DNA of 64,000 bases from Marisa cornuarietis. Its lineage: Eukaryota; Mollusca; Gastropoda; Architaenioglossa; Ampullariidae. The notes beneath the pieces were generated by a model. The model did not search any database. It saw nothing but the letters and a program-made list of their open reading frames with translations, and was not told the origin of the DNA. Positions 35,320 through 48,089 of this stretch are shown here, in pieces (positions within the stretch are counted from its first letter, which is position 1; the number at the start of each line of letters is the position of its first letter). The stretch is taken from assembly GCA_004794655.1 (NCBI GenBank), contig SMMW01000641.1:535752-599751 (forward strand), written 5' to 3'. A program made the translations under genes and the position numbers.

Positions 35320-35453
35320 TTGCCTATGTCACCAATACAGTGAGGGTTGACTGTCCTGGGTTCAGCTCTAGTCTCGGGCACACTGTTCTTTCTCTGCATG
35401 TAGCATTTGTTTACAGGGCTGGATGTCTTGCCATGATATAGCCTTAGTTACCC
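35320..35453 (+). mobile_element. SINE copy 4 (plus orientation)
   Basis: Contains GTCACCAATACAGTGAGGG, GGGTTCAGCTCTAGTCTCGG, TTCTTTCTCTGCATGTAGC and GTCTTGCCATGATATAGCC in the family order. It lacks the terminal AAAACACCAATTCCC. Confidence 0.75.
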
Positions 35454-35639
35454 CCTTCTCCTTTCACCACTTTTTACCTCCCCTGACAACCCAGGTACCC
35501 ATCGTCTCAGGAGGATGGGCGGGGACAGTTCTCAAGTCCCCTGATATGAAGTCAAGCAATGTAACCACCGGAGCGCGAAGCCTCCAGCAAAAATTATGGC
35601 GATGTCAGCAACTTTTTCTCAAGTGATTTCCAGCCAAAG

Positions 35640-37310
35640 TAGGAATAATCCAGAACAAACTTCTGCTGACACACAGTATGATCAGCACATTGATGAACAT
35701 TGCCGCCGATAAAAGCAGTTTGTCAGACTGAGAACCAAAGTTGACATTTGTGTAGCCTTGTAAGTGAGATGTCAATCAACAAAATCACCATTCCGAGTGG
35801 ACTGACAAAGTAGGAAGGAAGACAAATATGGATGCGTTCCCCTGCAAAGGGTGTGCCTGACTGTGAGATGTGTGTGTGTATGTGTGTGTGTGTGCGTGCG
35901 TGCGTGCGTGTGCGTGATGTATGAAAGTGTATATTTTTGCACAAAACCCTTGTTAGTGTTTGAGTAAGAGATATGATACGCTATTTCTAAGAAAACTATT
36001 TTCTTTCTGTCACTTTATAATTAACTAAAATTTTCTTTGAGCAGGTTAGTTGTAGTTACTTGCTAATGATATGGAAGAAAAATGATCAACAATCAAAGTC
36101 ATTTAATATTCTGAACGAAAAATTTAAAAAATGGTTTCTTCTGTCTGAGGCCTCCGTTTAATGGCTGTTAGTTTCCAGCAATTTTACACGCAATGCACGC
36201 GATGAGTTGTTGTGATACTTGCATTTCAGCATAGTATACAAGTTCTGCTGTTATATTGTATCACTGGGGTAGTGTTTGTATTCTTGGAGGAGATGTGATT
36301 GCTGCGACGAGCCAGACCCACATACCATGGTCGAGACGGTCACGTGGACAGAAGATCCGACAGAAATATCAGCGACATGAAGCAGCAACAGCAACAGTAC
36401 AGTGGCCCGTGTCTGGTGGTAGAGCACACTGCTGTACATACATCCACCAGTAAGTGGTTTACTGTGCCTAGAATACGGCATGTAACAAGCAAAGCAAACC
36501 TTTTTTAGTCGTCACCATGACAATTCATGTATACATCGCTTCGGGGTGGGCGGGTGGTAGCGTGCACCCTCCTGTTCCATAGTCAATCTCAGTAGCCTCC
36601 ATCATACGGTGTTTTTGATAAATAAGTCTACAGACAGGGAGTTGATACAAACAGCTGCGTTGTACATCAATAGTATCAGCACAGAGTTCGTCAGAAACAG
36701 AAAGAGCCGCATGAGAAATAAATACAAACAAGAGGCCTTCTGAGAACTCGTCGACATAATCTCTCAGGTGTGCAAACATCAAAACACAGCAACAAGCACC
36801 CATGGGATGAACAGCAGACTTGAAAATACTTTGTTTTATTGACTGTAATTCACCACTAGAAAATTTCTTAATTTAATAAAACAAACCAAAACAGCAGGCA
36901 CCCTGCGTGCACGTGTATCTCTCTGTGTGTGTGTGTGTGTGTGTGCGTGCGCGCGCGTGCAAATGGGTTAGGTAGCAGGACACACATAGGTATAATCTGT
37001 TGTAATTGAGGGCTTGTAAAGATAAAACATACTTGATAACAAGTAGACACAGAGGTCTATCAACGCAAGAAAGTCCCTCGTCCTATGATGGTGGGTCCTT
37101 GCTGAGTGCAACATTCAGTCTTTCAAACTGAGTCAGAAAGAAGGAGACCATGCTGTTCAACAGGCTGGGTAAAGTTAGGAAAAACAAAATAGGAACTTGC
37201 AGGAAGTAACGCAGAGAGAATAAAGTGTGCGGCACCACTTTGTAGGAGACTCCTCTGCTGAAAGAAACCTCTTTATAAAGAGCTGGCGATAGGACTGGAG
37301 AGGCAGACAA
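35640..37310 (-). pseudogene. Membrane-protein-like fragments, possible gustatory-receptor-like relic
   Basis: Three hydrophobic blocks lie in order on the minus strand. Block 1 (about 37288-37086) follows an acceptor-like CTCTCCAG and includes FSLRYFLQVPILFFLTLPSL then FFLTQFERLNVAL. Block 2 (36790-36605) has FAHLRDYVDEFSEGLLFVFI, then, after a frame change, LYLFLMRLFLFLTNSVLILL and INSLSVDLF. Block 3 (about 35757-35610) has KLLLSAAMFINVLIILC then LFWIIPTLAGN. The sequence of helix, QFERLN, short loop, LRDYVDEFSEGLL, helix recalls the C-terminal half of 7tm_7 gustatory-receptor-like proteins, which also occur in molluscs. No block shows a secure donor, and the frame change in block 2 suggests decay. 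It could also be chance. Confidence 0.25.
36290..36452 (+). pseudogene. Orphan first exon of the receptor family
   Basis: It matches the first exon of copy B: GTCACGTGGACAGAAG, then ACATGAAGCAGCA, then GTGGCCCGTGTCTGGTGGTA and GAGCACACTGCTGTACAT. About 25 bases of the middle are lost or changed, so the initial frame (MVETVTWTEDP) meets a stop just before the CLVVEHT part. No second exon of its own follows before copy B's first exon at 38.08 kb. Confidence 0.85.
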
Positions 37311-37396
37311 GAGCAAACAGTTATTTATGTGTCAAACAATAGGCTTGACTGTACTCGGGAAACTAAACATCGCATCACGTGGGACTAACTAGAAAA

Positions 37397-37400
<4 letters not shown>

Positions 37401-37432
<32 letters not shown>
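37401..37432. repeat. (GT)n microsatellite
   Basis: About 16 GT units in the gap between the orphan exon and copy B. The rest of 37.3-38.07 kb shows no feature. Confidence 0.95.
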
Positions 37433-37434
<2 letters not shown>

Positions 37435-38077
37435 CAGTGTGTGTATTTAAGCAACGTTTCTTTAGAGGCAAAAGCTGGTTAGGCATATAAGTAATAAAAT
37501 ATTTGAAGAAAAACCATAAAATTCAGAACTGTATTTCTGTTCATGTTTTGAACTACTAGAGCTACTGTCTCAAAACATCAATGTAAACTTTTACTCCAAC
37601 AACAGAGATATTCGCTACCAAAAAATTCCATGAAATCCATATTATTATTATTAGTAAGACATTTTGAAGAGGATCTTTATCTTCTTCTCTGCTCGCCTAT
37701 ATTTTTCAATTGTTATTTTTTTTAATTTAAACTTCCAATTTCCCCGTGTAAAAGTGTATCGAATGTACGTGAGGGGTGTGGTGCCTGAGAGACAAAAGAA
37801 CCCACATATACTATATATATATATTTTACATATTTTAAAATCTGATATTTGTAAAATTATCTTTGTTTGCTGTTTCTTTACTCCATTTAATAGGTTTGCA
37901 CTAGTAGCGAAGTTTTAGAAACAAAGAACGGGTGGGGGTATCTGAGTGGGACGTTCTCTTTCTTTAAAGAGGTTCACCTGTTAATGTTTTTGTAAGTTGG
38001 TATCATTTATGAACACCTCATGTCCTTAAAGGAGATTTGAGCAGTAGCACCACCGAGGCCCACGTACACTGGTCGTG

Positions 38078-41000
38078 ATGGTCACGTGGACAGAAGTTCC
38101 AGTCTTCCCCAGTTCCCAGCAGAGTGTGTGGGACATGAAGCAGCAGCACTACAGCGGCCCGTGTCTGGTGGTAGAGCACACTGCTGTACATAGATCCACC
38201 AGTCACGACAACAACACGTACAAACAGGTGAGAACAACACGTACAAACAGGTGAGAACAGGTTAGTGATAAGGTGCACTTGTCTTCTATCTCTGCTCCAC
38301 TAACCCTGGAACAAACTTCATTACAAAGTTTACCGGAAACCTAATTTTTCTTCATTCAATATCTGTGTGTAGCAGGTGTGAAACCTGTGAATTGTTCTCG
38401 TTATGAGGTCGTCCATGATGTCATCGAAGTGTAAAAGACGAATAAAGAAAGGAGAGATGTGAGGAAGGGAATCAGTAGCGATGTTGGTAGTCGAGATGTT
38501 AGTGGTGGTCATAGTGGTGATGAGGCAAACAATTTAAAATAACCATAAAAATAACCTCTCCCTAAACGCTGTGTATTCAGGTGGAGCACTGGGTAACCAT
38601 CGTATGTTGCAGAGCACTTCTTCCACTGCTCACCCTCCTCGGTCTCCCTGGCAACATCCTCAACGCCGCGGTCTTCTACAGACAGGGAGAGAATCAACCT
38701 CTGCCTCTTCGCCCTGGCCATCGTCGATTTTACAGCCATTCCCGTGTTTGTTTTATTCAATGGCGAGATCTTCTACTGGGAGGTAGTCAAACCGTCATAC
38801 GTTGTCATGCCCATCTTAATCGGTGAGTTAATGGCAAGTATTTTGTGATGCCTGAAAACTAATTTGGTTTAAAACGGGTGAAATTCTCTTGCAAGTTAGT
38901 CTCCATTGGTATCGCCACAATGCACAAATAAATAATCTCAATTGAAATCGCCATTTTAGTACCCGCTGTGTACAGTATTTTGTATTTAAGCAGTTCTTTA
39001 CGTCTGATGTTTATTTGATAATGTTCTTAACCAATTCGTGTTTGTGTGTTTTTAATATTTTATGTCATTTGTTGCTTAGGATTGTAATATGTTTTCTATG
39101 TAGCGGCACACATTGTGTGACATTGTTAATATCCTTTGCTGTGTTATTATTAGCAATATTCTCTGTTGTCCTTCGTTGTCCATTTTTCTTTGACTTTCAT
39201 TGACTTGCATAGTAATTATATTGTGGTCCAAGTTCGTTCTTTTTAAAACTGTTACAACTAAAAGAATCTTTAAGTTCCGATGTTTAAACCCGTAATCAGT
39301 CAGAGTTTCTTATGATAAAGGCAGACGTTATATTTTACAGTCAACATTACCTCAGGCTATAACACGAAAAAGTGTTGTTCAGAAATGATAAGGTATTAAA
39401 TAAAAGTCATTTCTTTCTCATTATCTTTTAAAGGCTTAAGAGGTTCTGTATGGGCATCGCACTTCCTGTCGGCTGTGATCGCCAGTGAGCGGTGTTTCTG
39501 TGTCGTCAGTCCCTTCCACGCCAAGAGGCTGCTCAAGACCTCCACCATGGCCGCCATCATTGTTGTCGGTTGTACCCTCTTAACTGGAGGCATGTGCGCT
39601 ATCGTGGCTCCCAAACAAATCATGGTGTGTAGATTTGACCCCCTTACTAACATCACGGAAGATGTGATTTACGTGACAACGTAAGCTAACGTGAAAGCGA
39701 TGTCGTGTGGGTTTTATACATGTGATGAAAGGGAGTGAAGCGGCAGTAGGGTGTCAGGAGACAAGGGAGACAATAGCGCGGGAAAGTGGGGATGATGAGG
39801 CAACAGGTTAATCACATAGAGCGTAACAATGTACGGCACAACAAAATACTAACACCCGAGTATTCAAGTAACGTTTATAGTTTGCTAAATTGGAAACGGG
39901 CTACTCAGTAGTCTGCTCGCTGACAAGAATTGTCTTTCCTTGGAGCTTTAGTCAGGCTTACCCGGGGTACCGACAGACGCCAGGATCGATTGTTGCCGCG
40001 ATCTCCCTTAACTTTGAACTTAGTGTCAACCTTTGATCTACAAGTTATTTGAGTGAAGCCATTGAGTAACTGACTATGTATCCATCATAGCCAACACTTC
40101 TCTACTTCAACTCTTGTTGCCTCTTTCCTAAAAGATAGTCTGTCGACTCAAGTGAAGGTAAAATCAACATTGCGGTGATTGTGGCCTGGTGAGGTCCCTT
40201 CCGCGGTCACTGCGCCAGTTGCGAATAATAATAATAATTAAGCACATTTCACCACACGGAGGCAAGCTTCATCTCGATGTTGACTTGCACAAACAAGAAA
40301 GTGCACTGGGATAAAAATGGCGTTGTCAAAGAAAAGTGAAACAAAATGTCAGGATCAAGAAACACAATCTAGCACAATCACTAGGATCACAGCAGGTGAA
40401 GCGATGGACTCCAAAACCAAAATAAGCTCAGAAAAATAAAATAAATCCAACTAATGAGAGATTGTCCTCGCAAAGGGACATCACTCATCAAGCTGTAACG
40501 TGGCGTACATAGCCGTCTTCTAATGAAAGGGGAGATAACTGAATTGGTGACAGTCTTCTCGTATTTCTCTCGCTCGCGTGCTGCGTTCCTCATTCTGCTC
40601 AAATTACGACTTTGTCCAAATGTATTCTACCAATGTTGCATTCACTTCATGTTGTAAACGTTATTTTCCACATGAAACATTTCTTAACATACAACAATAA
40701 AAATGAAACGAAGTAAACAAAGACGACGGTCTTCCAATGAGGGAACAGAATAACCCTCGTAAATATGAGGAAAGATAGGTAAGTGATTTGGGGCCAAGTG
40801 CAAGACACATTTCTAATTTTAAGCACTTTTAGGCTTTAACTCTGTTTAGAAAGGCATAACACATTTTCAGAACTTATTTTTTTTAAATGAGAAAACGCTT
40901 TTTAAACCAGATTTTCGTTTCTGTCAGCACATTTTTTTGTGCAGCGGGTCTAAATGGCATGTGAACGATTTTCGAAGAATAAACAGTTTCTAGATTTCCT

Positions 41001-42801
41001 TCCTTAACATTCTTGACGCGCCTGCTTACCAGGGCAGGCACGCCGTCAACGTTCGGCTACGAGTCTGCCGACTTGGGCAGGCCAAATTTTGTTACTTTTT
41101 TACACACATAAAATGCGTGGTTTTGGATAAAAAAAATTAATGAATTCGATAGTTGATTCATTTTTCTATCGATTGATCTTCTTTTTATGAAGTAGTTTTT
41201 ACGTTTGACAGTAATTTTCTGCTTTTTCCCACGGTACCTGTCTTTCTGTTTAGAAAATGGCTAGCAAATACCCGGGGTAGAAAGTTCGACCGGCAGCTTT
41301 GAAAATTTATATTTATGAACCTACAGTAAAGACAACCATCAGCAATACACCGTTTTAAAGAGCATTTTTAAAACTTTCTCTTGGTGTTAATTTTAAGATA
41401 CATAGGTTTTGTCTTTGAGTACTAAAATCAAATGAAAGATTACGACTGTACGCGTTTTAGAACTTTTGAATTGCACCGGTCGGAAATTAACAAAAAAATT
41501 ATTTACACAATATATATACAGATATAAAGTACCAAACAAATATATGTTTTATTAGAATATACATTAGAATTTTAAAATTACTTACTATTTTCTTCTCCTT
41601 TGCGGTTGTTGAAGTACAAATCCATGTCAAAGTGAGACACAACAACGTGCGATTCAACAAGGCGCTTAATTTTCCATCAAAAATACACGTGATTACACGT
41701 GATTCACTGCCAGTTCAAGGGAGAGAATCATGGTGGACGATTTCCTAACTGTTTCAGTGCTTTTCTCCCTTATGTTATTTTCAATTATGCTTTTAAAAAC
41801 GTGTAATGTCACCACGAAAATGTTTTGGGATGCACTCATTATCATGGCATTTTCTGTTTAGAATACTATAAAAGTGTGTTTTTAAGCAAACACAAGGTAA
41901 AAGTGTTTCTTTTTTACACATTTCGATCTATCATTATCAATTTAAATTGTTCTTCTACCTCTTTTAGTTATTTTTTTATGATTTTTTGTGAAAGGGATAA
42001 AAACTTCCGTCCCAAGGCTTAAAACCTTCCGTCGCAGTGGGTCGAACTGCCGCTTAGCCTGACGTCAAGAATGAGTAAAACAGTTTTAAGGTCTAGGAAC
42101 AGGCTGTGCAACTAGCCCCTGGAGTATTACTGTCAAAGATTGGTAAAGAAGGACAAATGGCATAGTTTTGCATTTGTATCAACTATATATACACACACAA
42201 ACACTCTCACTCACATCGTCCTCTTTGCTTTATTAATGAGACAGCAGACTAAATGAACAAGTAATATGATTGGTCCATTTTTGTCCCAATGTTCAGATAC
42301 TACATCAACAATAAAGCTGTTACTGACATCTTCGACATTTTTGTCTACGCCACTGCCCTACCAGTGATATTCTTCTTCGTCATCATCGTTACCACCGTCA
42401 TCACCTCCATCAAACTTCGAGCAGCTCTCACCTGGCGTCAGTCAACAGCCTCCAAGACGACAACAACGTTGACATCACCTAACGGACAAGGTGGCCTCGA
42501 GATGTCCCGCAAGGAAGCGAGTGTGACCCGGATGCTGATGGCCACGTCTGTCTTATTCATTGTGTGTATAACACCAAACTTAGTCCTGCAGGTCACCACA
42601 CTGGTGATGCCAGACTTCAGCTTCACTGGCCGGTACTACAATCTTATAGTAGCTTCCTGGAAGATTGTGGATTGTTTCTGGATGATGAATTCGTCTTTGA
42701 GTTTCTTCATTTATTTTAAAATGGGGTCAAAGTTCCGGGAGGCGATTAAGAATATAATATGTCGCTGTAAAGGGTACAAGGACAGAAGTCACAGATGCTG
42801 A
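38078..42801 (+). pseudogene. Receptor copy B: chemosensory-type GPCR broken by an 8-bp deletion
   Basis: Same four-exon plan as copy A: 38078-38227, 38581-38822, 39434-39680 and 42297-42801. Splice sites and phases are intact. Exon 2 is 242 bases, where copies A and C have 250. The missing 8 bases lie just after the TM1 text GLPGNILNAAVFYRQG, where A has CAGGGCCTCAGGGAG and B has CAGGGAG. This shifts the frame through the rest of the receptor, although the downstream exons remain open in the expected frame: SERCFCVVSPF in TM3, VCITPNLVLQ in TM6 and NSSLSFFIYF in TM7. The N-terminus has VTWTEV and CLVVEHT, with one N-glycosylation sequon (NNT). The break looks recent, or could be an assembly error. 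A 23-bp duplication repeats the exon 1 donor site. Confidence 0.88.
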
Positions 42802-42885
42802 TTGACAACTTATGTTGCTTGGTTAAAGTGTTTTGAAAGAAATTCTTGTGATATTTATAGTGGTCTCTCGTCAGATCAACGTTGC

Positions 42886-42901
42886 AATAATAATAATAAT
42901 A

Positions 42902-42943
<42 letters not shown>
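42886..42943. repeat. (AAT)n(GAT)n microsatellite after copy B stop
   Basis: A compound trinucleotide repeat about 85 bp after the copy B stop, in a position comparable to the (TAA)n after copy A. Confidence 0.95.
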
Positions 42944-44615
<1,672 letters not shown>

Positions 44616-45360
44616 ACCGGACACTTAATCCCTGACACTTAATCGCCTAGACATTTAATCCCTAGCCACTTAATCCCCAGACACTTAATCCCCTAGACAT
44701 TTAATCCCCGACACTTAATCCTCAGACACTTCATCCCCTAGACATTTAATCCCCGATACTTAATCCCCAGACACTTAATCCTCAAAAATGCCCCCAAATC
44801 GCGACACAACACTCAAAACTGCTATTTCGGGAACTTGAAATATTATAACCGTAAGAGAAATGTGTCACGTGGTAACACTAATGAGACATAACAATCGCCC
44901 CAATTAGGGTACCTCCGATCATGAGCTTACCTGTCATATTGATTAACAAAACTTTTCATGTCATATTGTTGAAGAACATTGACTTTAATAGGTCACATGA
45001 ACTCTAATTAATGTTATAATTGTTGAAGTTAAGTATTATTTTAATTGTCAAACTTATTTTGATGTTTACATGAAAATGATTATTTGAATTTGAATTAAAT
45101 TTTTCATTCACTTCATAATTTTTTTGAGTTGAAATTTCATTTTGAGGATTGTCTGGGGATTAAATGTTTGGGGATTAAATGTCTAGGGGATTGAGTGTCT
45201 GGGGTTTAAATGTCTAGGGGATTAAGTGTCTGGGGATTAAATGTCTGGGGATTAAGTGTCTGGGGATTAAATGTCTGGGGTTTAAATGTCTAGGGGATTA
45301 AGTGTTGGGGATTAAGTGTCTGGGATTAAATGTCTGGGGATTAAGTGTCTGGGATTCCTC
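44616..45360. mobile_element. Foldback-like element with arrays of short inverted repeats
   Basis: The left arm (about 44620-44785) repeats forms of AGACACTTAATCCCC and AGACATTTAATCCCC roughly ten times. The right arm (about 45150-45358) repeats the reverse complement, TCTGGGGATTAAGTG and TCTAGGGGATTAAATG, a dozen or more times. Between them is about 360 bp of AT-rich unique DNA without coding capacity. Similar 9-base words flank the arms (CTCCGAGAG on the left, CTCTGAGAG on the right) and could be a target duplication, as in Mutator-like elements. The class is inference. Confidence 0.7.
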
Positions 45361-46899
45361 TGAGAGACCATTGCCATCAGTTTTTATTACGTACAGACGA
45401 GTCATTCTAAACGGTTATTAAATATGAGACTGAAGCAAGTGATGACATAAAGAAGGACAACGAATACAATATTGTGGTCTGTTCATTTTTCACAACTTCC
45501 AATAGTACAATTATGGTACTGTTATAATTATTACATTGTATTACATTACAATGTTAGTCCATAACTTTGTAGGGAAAAAGGATGAATTGCATGCCCTCTT
45601 CTGTGCCAGTCAGTATGTGTGGAATTGCCCGTACGCCGGCTTTATAATCCTAGCCTTAAATCCTGACAGTTGGAGGAGACCACAAACTCCTCAGTCTGTT
45701 AGTTAAAGCTCCTCAGTCTATTATAACTGTAGGTGTGAGCGAGTCTACTAGTTAATACTGTATCTGTGAGTGGACACGGTCTGTGGCTCTTCTCGCGCCA
45801 AGTCTCAATATTCTCTGTGGACCCCGCGACACTTGAAGTAAAAACATTTGACAAGGCAGGACATGAAGTATTCTAAAGATAAAACGCGTGATTAAGTTAT
45901 ATCGGAATACTTTAAAGAACAATATTCTCGATGATATGCATTGATTTATATATTTATTACCCCACCATCAAAACTTAGCTCAAAGCGTTTTACAAAAAGT
46001 AAACAAAGAGAAATAATGATAATGGAAGAAAGCAGACTTCATTAGTGCGGTTAGTGTAGCTACTCAGAGTTCAACTCACTATAATTGGTCCAGTGGTCTC
46101 ACTTTCGCGGACAGAAATATCATTCCATCAACACAACTCTTGTAAGAGCATCCCACTAATGGTCACTGGAAGCTTAGCTGACTGGACCTGCTGACCTGCT
46201 GACCTGCTGACCTGCCTGTACTGTGACAGCTCAACAAAACATTTTGGAGTGACTGAAGAAAAAAGACTCATATTCCAAAAACGACACTATTGATGTACAG
46301 ATGTAACATCTAAGTAATGGCAGACGTGGCAGTAGAAATAAAATGGTCAAGAAAGAGAGAGAAAATGGCGTAAACACAGAAATCAATCCCGGGACATAGG
46401 AAATAGTATGACAAATGCACAGATCCATAGCAGACACAACATGTGAAGCACATCAACGGGCAAAGATGACAAGTGACGACGAGCTGACACCTTCTAGCCA
46501 GCTGGGACATCCCCCTCCTTTCAAATGGAAAAGGTACTCTGTCATAGACGCTGTATGAATAAGCGGTTCATCGTATCTAGAGCACAGCATCTGGATGACA
46601 AACACTGATACCGTATGCCTCTGTGACGAGGGCAGACCTCCCAAGACAAACGCACTAACCATCAACCTACACAGCCACAATATCTAATGTATAAATAACA
46701 AGATTATGTAAAATATTTCTCTACAATATTGTTTTTTACTAACTAGAGTAAGACATGAATGATCATAACTGGCCGTAGACACATACAGAGAGGTGTGTGA
46801 CAGAGATATGCTACAAGCAATGATTTTCTGTGTTGCGGATATATTTTCAGTCAACAAATATTAAGTTAAAGAGGAAAACACGCCGAAGACTCTTTGTAA
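45361..46899. other. Non-coding stretch, nothing assigned
   Basis: No exon or repeat family recognised, apart from a short CTGACCTG repeat near 46187-46215. Confidence 0.45.
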
Positions 46900-47781
46900 T
46901 AAAGATTGAGATTTAAAAGTGCGATGTCTGCAGCTCTCCATTCTTTCCTCAGTCGTTTACATTTTCTTCGATTTTCGACTGTGTGGTCAACCTGTGTCAG
47001 ACTTAAAGTGACAAGACTGAGCTGCTACTTACTTGTCCAAAATCATTTCTGTCATCCTTCTCTCCCTCAGTTTCTGTCTATAAAAAACTCAACTATTACC
47101 TTTCTCCATCTCTGTCTGCAGCTTGAGTGTCATTCTCGATCAGAGTTTGACTGTTCATCAGCATATTTCTCATGTCTGCAGAAATTCTTACCTTGGACTT
47201 CGTATGCTCAGTTCTATTTGTCACCATTTCACCACTGATGCATCTACAACTCTAATCTGTGCCGTTGTGCTGTCGACGATGGACTATTGTAATTCTCTTT
47301 TAGTTGAAATTCCCAAATATGGTCTTGACAGACTTCAAAGTATCCAGAATAACGATGCTCGCCTCATCTGCAGACCATCTAGATATGAACATATATCATC
47401 TATCATTTTCACTGGTTGCCAGTCGTGGACCGTGTAGTCTACAAACTTCCCGCTTTAACTTACTCTGCTGTTTCTGTCACTGGTCCTCTGTACATCTCCG
47501 AACTCACTCCCACTCCCATCTCTACATCCGCACGACTTCTTCGCTCATCTTCTGACACCGAGCTTCTGCGAGTCCCACTAAGACAGAGACTATGGACACA
47601 GGTCTGTCTCCTACCAACCACCATTAACTTGGAACAGATTACCTATCAACCTTCGACACTCTCATTCTTTTACCACCTTTAAGTCTAAACATCAGACATC
47701 TGTTCAGAACAGAGACTTGACTGTCACCCTGTCCTGACCTGAGTGTGTATACGTGTGTCTGTAAGTTACTTTGTGTATGAG

Positions 47782-47796
47782 TGAGTGAGTGAGTGA

Positions 47797-47878
<82 letters not shown>
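47782..47878. repeat. (GTGA)n(GT)n microsatellite within a LINE 3' UTR
   Basis: GAGTGAGTGAGTG followed by a long GT tract. The related LINE tail near 17.85 kb has only a short GTGTGAGAGTAGTG here, so the tract expanded after insertion or was present in a different source copy. Confidence 0.93.
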
Positions 47879-47879
<1 letters not shown>

Positions 47880-47994
47880 GTACAAGTGAGCGAGTTTGTT
47901 ATATGTGAATGACGGTGTCTAGTTGTTAATGATTTAATCTATGTATGATTTATGTAAAGCGCTCTGAGCAAATCTTTGGAAAGGCGCTATATAT

Positions 47995-47996
<2 letters not shown>

Positions 47997-48062
<66 letters not shown>

Positions 48063-48088
48063 TATTATTATTATTATTATTATTATTG
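47997..48088. repeat. (ATC)n(ATT)n repeat, LINE tail
   Basis: About 21 ATC units then about nine ATT units, directly at the 3' end of the LINE remnant. Confidence 0.95.
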
Positions 48089-48089
48089 C

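Larger units (their letters stand above)
46900..48089 (+). mobile_element. LINE remnant, C-terminal reverse transcriptase plus 3' tail
   Basis: Frame-shifted text runs in order: LLVQNHF; SVILDQSLTVHQHISHVCR; LICAVVLSTMDYCNSLLVEI; KYGLDRLQSIQNNDARLI; and YISELTPTP...ARLLRSS. These are the conserved blocks in the last third of CR1/L2-like reverse transcriptases. The 3' UTR shares AGTTGTTAATGATTTA and GAGCAAATCTTTGGAAAGGC with the tail at 17.8-18.0 kb and ends GCTATATATATC, followed by (ATC)n(ATT)n. A (GTGA)n(GT)n expansion sits inside the 3' UTR. It is 5'-truncated and inactive. Confidence 0.82.
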
